Origin: Formosa algae
GTDB taxonomy: Bacteria; Bacteroidota; Bacteroidia; Flavobacteriales; Flavobacteriaceae
Direction: 5' to 3'
Length of the DNA stretch: 64,000 nt
NCBI RefSeq assembly: GCF_001439665.1
Contig: NZ_LMAK01000015.1
Span: 1-64,000 of the forward strand
The notes under the pieces are model-generated. The model had not been told where the DNA came from. It ran no database searches and saw nothing but the letters and a program-made list of their open reading frames with translations. Shown piece after piece: positions 63,188 to 64,000 of this stretch. Every line of letters begins with the position of its first letter. The stretch's first letter is position 1. Both the position numbers and the translations under genes were made by a program.

Positions 63188-64000
63188 TTATTTGGTTCCT
63201 AAGTAAATTGAACCTGTTAGTGGTTTCAATCCGCTATTTTTTAATGTTACAATATAATAGTATGTTCCTGTTGGCAAGTTATTAGCATTACCAAAAGCGC
63301 CTTTATCGTTTTTACCATTCCAGTTGTTTTGATAATCTTGAGCTTTATAAACTAATGCTCCCCATCTGTTGTAAATTTCAACGTCTATTACAAATCCACA
63401 TCTATCAAGACCTGTTATTGTAAAGTATTCGTTCCACTGGTCACCGTTAGGTGTTACTGTTGTAGAAACAATAGGATCACAAGTTGGCTCAACACAATCT
63501 TCATTAACTGTTATTGTAACTGTAGTTTGGTTTTGACAACCATCTGCTTCAGTAAATGTGAACTCATAACTTGCTCCAACTTCAGAATCAATAGGATCGT
63601 AAGTACTTCCATTTATAGTTGTATCTCCAGATGTTACAACCCATGTACCATCGATACTAGAATCTACTAAATAACTATCTAAATCTACAGCACCACCTTC
63701 AGTACATCTGTCGTCTGTTACTAGTACAACATCTTGTTGTACGTTAACCGTTATTGTTTGTGTAAATACAGCAGCGTTACCACATGTATCTGTTACGGTC
63801 CAATCTCTAATGATTAAGTAGTTTTCGAAAGCAGCACCAGTTGCAGTACTTACTTCTGTATACTCAACATCTAAAGTAGAAGCACAATTGTCTGTGAAAT
63901 CTAATTCTGGTTGTGTAGGTATATCTGAACAAAAGATTTCAACTTCTGTATCTAAGTCACTAACTAGAGTAGGAGCAATAGTATCTTCTACTGTAATAAT
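63188..64000 (-). CDS. T9SS type B sorting-domain adhesin (C-terminal part only)
   Basis: The gene runs off the right edge; 270 codons and the TAA stop at 63188-63190 are visible. The visible end holds bacterial immunoglobulin/HYR-like repeats (DTIAPTLVSDLDTEVEIFC, then DNCASTL and DTCGNAA), a further beta domain (RCTEGGAVDLDSYLVDSSIDGTW), and then the gliding-motility C-terminal domain of type B (VTPNGDQWNEYFTI, YNRWGALVYKAQDYQNNWNG, LPTGTYYYIV, LTGSIYLGTK). T9SS uses this domain for export to the cell surface. The full protein is probably very large. It lies directly upstream of PorP/SprF. Confidence 0.93.
   Translation of the reverse strand: MITVEDTIAPTLVSDLDTEVEIFCSDIPTQPELDFTDNCASTLDVEYTEVSTATGAAFENYLIIRDWTVTDTCGNAAVFTQTITVNVQQDVVLVTDDRCTEGGAVDLDSYLVDSSIDGTWVVTSGDTTINGSTYDPIDSEVGASYEFTFTEADGCQNQTTVTITVNEDCVEPTCDPIVSTTVTPNGDQWNEYFTITGLDRCGFVIDVEIYNRWGALVYKAQDYQNNWNGKNDKGAFGNANNLPTGTYYYIVTLKNSGLKPLTGSIYLGTK

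Overview
The window is about 64 kb of AT-rich, densely packed chromosome from a member of the Bacteroidota, almost certainly a Flavobacteriaceae species. The evidence is a gliding/type IX secretion (T9SS) adhesin C-terminus next to PorP/SprF and OmpA genes, a Bacteroidota omega-like RNA polymerase subunit, DUF4835 and DUF6913 proteins, an RprX/RprY-type two-component pair, a YtxJ-like protein, and repeated -7 promoter boxes of the form TAnnTTTG. I cannot name a genus from sequence alone. I found no tRNA, rRNA, CRISPR array, insertion sequence, prophage or integron. This is core genome, and no obvious new multi-gene system is present.

Layout. 0-5 kb (minus strand): ribosomal protein L19 with a good promoter and a leader hairpin, TrmD, a coiled-coil membrane protein, a long GAPDH-type dehydrogenase and an HtrA/Deg protease. 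5-8.6 kb (plus): dapF, a GNAT acetyltransferase and mltG in an overlapping operon, then a lysozyme-fold protein; all but the GNAT point to peptidoglycan metabolism. 8.6-14 kb (mostly minus): an RsmI-like methylase, a low-molecular-weight phosphatase and dnaA, then ribD, a HAD phosphatase and a YigZ protein. 14-18 kb (plus): an overlapping GNAT-prmC-LOG-ligA operon. 18-19.8 kb: two adjacent multi-pass membrane proteins that look like diverged paralogues. 19.8-21.5 kb (minus): a 5'-nucleotidase split over two genes.

21.5-34.3 kb (plus): DUF6913-dapA, bamD-omega-coaBC-DUF4835, recN with a small lipoprotein, fabI, glycosyltransferase-YbbR-coaE, and the histidine kinase/response regulator pair. 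34.3-44.1 kb (minus): an AspT/YidE-type transporter, miaA, a voltage-gated K+ channel with a zinc ribbon, a DUF3857/transglutaminase protein, an exonuclease-GIY-YIG fusion that lacks a normal start codon, YggS, a 3-hydroxyacyl-CoA dehydrogenase and a Gfo/Idh/MocA oxidoreductase. 44.2-55.3 kb: pcm, an NTF2-like protein, an M61 peptidase, smpB, a small outer-membrane protein, clpB, YtxJ, a TlpA-like lipoprotein and clpC. 55.5-59.3 kb (plus): gyrA and a TPR protein. An ORF-free stretch of about 0.83 kb follows. 60.3-64 kb (minus): the T9SS-type module of type B sorting-domain adhesin (cut by the window end), PorP/SprF and OmpA/PD40 protein.

The best second-look signals are: the fusion nuclease whose exonuclease catalytic DxE lies upstream of any ATG/GTG/TTG, implying an ATT start or a mutation; a 20-bp dyad (ATGTAA-N8-TTACAT type, 17/20 identical) upstream of two unlinked genes about 28 kb apart, in the same orientation and about 100 bp from the -7 box; an array of ATGTTAA repeats before the two-component operon; and the unexplained interval 59405-60235.
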